A DNA stretch of 64,000 nucleotides, taken from the NCBI GenBank assembly GCA_001769535.1, contig MEOH01000016.1, forward strand, positions 246,776 to 310,775, in the 5' to 3' direction. Shown here piece after piece: positions 62,187 through 64,000 of the stretch (its first letter is position 1; each line of letters opens with the position of its first letter). The translations under genes and the position numbers were made by a program. The notes below the pieces were generated by a model. The model worked only from the letters and a program-made list of their open reading frames with translations, did no database searches and was not told the DNA's origin. This stretch comes from Bacteroidetes bacterium GWF2_38_335 (GTDB lineage: Bacteria; Bacteroidota; Bacteroidia; Bacteroidales; GWF2-38-335).

Positions 62187-64000
62187 TTAGAAAACAATTA
62201 CTTTTTTTACAAACTCTGTTTCTTTATATTTCACAACCAAATAATAAGTTCCCGGGGATAAAACCTCAATTTCTGAAATCGTAACTTTCTGAACTTCCAA
62301 TGACTCTTTATTCAGTTTTTGATATACTTGTTTTCCAAGAGGATCCATAAGCATTATTGAAACGGGCAACAACTCATCTGTGTGATATTCTATTGAAATA
62401 TAATCATCTATTGGGTTTGGATAGGTTTTCAGATAAAAACCATATTTGTTTTCACTTAAAAAGTCTGTTTCATCAATATTTAATGTATTGCACGGGGCAA
62501 TGGAATCACTAAGGAAAGTCACATAAACTGTAGTGTCGTAATTACAACCAAAATCATCGGTAACAAAAAGTAAAAATGGCTGAACAGTTGTTGAATCTCC
62601 AAATCCGCTGTAAGTGCCTGTGTTATCCGAAAGCATCTCGCCTCCTTCGACCAATGCTGCCCAGTATTTAAGCGGATATGTGTTATGAAACTCCCAGTCA
62701 GCGGGTAAAAGATCTTCTTCAAAACATATCCACCAGCTAAAGATATAACCATCATCAACACTCCAGTTGTCGGTTACTGTTAAAGTCCAACCTCCATTTA
62801 AGGTACAGCCAACTAATGGATCAAGTGGTTCTGAAGTGATATAGCTTCCAGAGGGAAGTGTGGAAACCGAACCTGCATAATCGCCCATATCCTGTAAATA
62901 ATCAGCATCTGCCGGAATTGTCCAGCAATATTCCCAGCCAACACCAGGACCACCACCTCCCATATCATCAATAGGTACGCCAAGATAAGTTCCTCCCCCA
63001 TGCTGTTCTTCCAAAACAACAGTGGTTGGCAAACCGGTCAATGTGTTATATGGACAAGTAATTTCAATGGTAAGATCGCCCAAAAATGAGTGTTCCATAA
63101 TGGCACAAATCCCACACAAATCATTGATATTTTGCAACGTTGTACCTGATTCAAAATAATCAAAAAACAATATTGACTCGTAAGATTCACCACTACCATC
63201 AGGCAGGTAAAAAGTATCACTTACAATATATGGCTCAAAATAATTGACATACTCAATTGAATGAATAGTTGGATGCAAGGTTATTACCTCAGTCTGACAA
63301 GCAATTACCGGATCGGCATAAACACTGGAAAAATCGGGCGGACCAGAAACCCTGACCCTTAATTTCACACTGTTGTTGCTTGGGCAATTCATTGTGTCTG
63401 CAACAACCAAATCAACTTCATATCCACCCGGAGTAAAATAAATGTGGCTGGTATTGATTCCTGTTGCGGTACCCCCGTCCCCAAAATTCCAAACAAAGGT
63501 CGATGACTCATCAGATTGTGGGTAAGTAAGGCTTGGATAAATGCCGGTGCCTTCAAAATGAACAGGATAACCCTGACAAGCATCAATGTAATAGTAACCG
63601 GATTCCAATACGGATGAAGGGGTTGTTGATGCAACCGCGGCATCATGCTCCTGGCAAGGAATACTGCAGCCAACCTGAACAATAAAACTTTCGTTTGGAA
63701 TGGAAGGATCAAATGATAAAGTCAAACAACCCGTCACGTTACCTATAGAAGCAATAAAAGTTTCGCCCATATCAAAATTATCGCAATCGATCAAGGGAGC
63801 TGCAATACTCATTCCATCGTAAATACATACTGTTCCCTCTTCAACCAAAAAAGATTCAAAGGTTAGTGAAGCATAATGATTTGCCGAATCACTAGAACAA
63901 AAAGTAACTGCATACTCGTCAGTTGGAGAATAATATCCTGATTCAAACTCCAAATCACATACCTCAAGTACATCACCATTATTTATTGCCATGGAATACA
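62187..64000 (-). CDS. Secreted CUB/PKD/P-domain-like protein with T9SS sorting domain, partial
   Basis: The frame is open to the window edge, so the true start, and a signal peptide, probably lie outside; the ATG at 63992 is only the first inside. About residues 1-115 resemble a CUB-like fold (V-C-I-Y-D-G). A PKD domain follows (W-N-F-G-D-G-G-T-A-T-G). Then comes a region like the proprotein-convertase P/Homo B domain (S-F-L-G-D-L-T-I-E-I-T ... G-G-W-T-L-T-V-T-D). The end is a type A T9SS domain (T-Y-P-N-P-I-D-D-Y-I). P domains often accompany secreted subtilisins, but no protease domain is visible in this part. Confidence 0.85.
   Translation of the reverse strand, partial: YSMAINNGDVLEVCDLEFESGYYSPTDEYAVTFCSSDSANHYASLTFESFLVEEGTVCIYDGMSIAAPLIDCDNFDMGETFIASIGNVTGCLTLSFDPSIPNESFIVQVGCSIPCQEHDAAVASTTPSSVLESGYYYIDACQGYPVHFEGTGIYPSLTYPQSDESSTFVWNFGDGGTATGINTSHIYFTPGGYEVDLVVADTMNCPSNNSVKLRVRVSGPPDFSSVYADPVIACQTEVITLHPTIHSIEYVNYFEPYIVSDTFYLPDGSGESYESILFFDYFESGTTLQNINDLCGICAIMEHSFLGDLTIEITCPYNTLTGLPTTVVLEEQHGGGTYLGVPIDDMGGGGPGVGWEYCWTIPADADYLQDMGDYAGSVSTLPSGSYITSEPLDPLVGCTLNGGWTLTVTDNWSVDDGYIFSWWICFEEDLLPADWEFHNTYPLKYWAALVEGGEMLSDNTGTYSGFGDSTTVQPFLLFVTDDFGCNYDTTVYVTFLSDSIAPCNTLNIDETDFLSENKYGFYLKTYPNPIDDYISIEYHTDELLPVSIMLMDPLGKQVYQKLNKESLEVQKVTISEIEVLSPGTYYLVVKYKETEFVKKVIVF

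Noticed and set aside
1-64000. tRNA or rRNA genes, prophage or complete insertion sequence
   Set aside because: I found no cloverleaf or rRNA-like sequence, no phage structural genes and no intact transposase or integrase on either strand.

Overview
The window is about 64 kb of low-GC DNA from a member of the Bacteroidota. The evidence is: several secreted proteins with C-terminal type IX secretion (T9SS) sorting domains, including a gliding-motility-type CHU_C domain; SprB, PKD and propeller repeat proteins; LytS/LytTR two-component pairs; promoters of the TTTG-N19-TAnnTTTG form; and few Shine-Dalgarno sequences. I cannot name the species from sequence alone.

Layout. (1) 1-1572 is repeat-rich non-coding DNA with a 171-bp direct repeat, palindromes, an 11-bp tandem repeat and two competing hairpins. 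(2) 1573-18504 is an accessory region with every gene on the + strand. It holds a DUF4209-like gene overlapping a VapB/VapC pair, a HEPN-STAND NTPase, a DUF2971 protein, a very large protein ending in a PD-(D/E)XK-like nuclease motif, a HEPN-nucleotidyltransferase, a methyltransferase, a small secreted protein and a beta-lactamase-fold lipoprotein. Several gaps carry long imperfect palindromes ending in GTT/AAC-type cores, as integron attC sites do, and others carry scars that resemble group II intron ends. It reads as a defence and toxin-antitoxin island, possibly a cassette array without a nearby integrase. (3) 18505-19429 is non-coding mobile-element debris. (4) 19430-25473 is the branched-chain amino acid operon: two tandem Ile-rich leader peptides, each followed by a terminator/antiterminator, then ilvD-ilvB-ilvN-ilvC and a broken ilvA. 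(5) 25523-30296 holds two large T9SS cargo proteins on the minus strand. (6) 30588-37102 holds a TPR histidine kinase and LytTR regulator, an isochorismatase-family hydrolase, an MlaE-MlaF-MlaD-like lipid transporter, and a gene graveyard with a LytTR fragment. (7) 37182-42981 holds SBBP, FG-GAP and MORN surface proteins. (8) 43068-46738 is a kinase-regulator-ABC transporter operon. (9) 47053-63992 holds propeller, MutS2, WD40/caspase-like, PAS-receiver, TPR-SpoIIE phosphatase, lipoprotein and P-domain proteins; the last gene runs off the window.

The two most interesting items are the tandem attenuator in front of ilvD, for which a full leader/antiterminator/terminator logic can be read from the bases, and the same-strand defence-gene array punctuated by attC-like palindromes.
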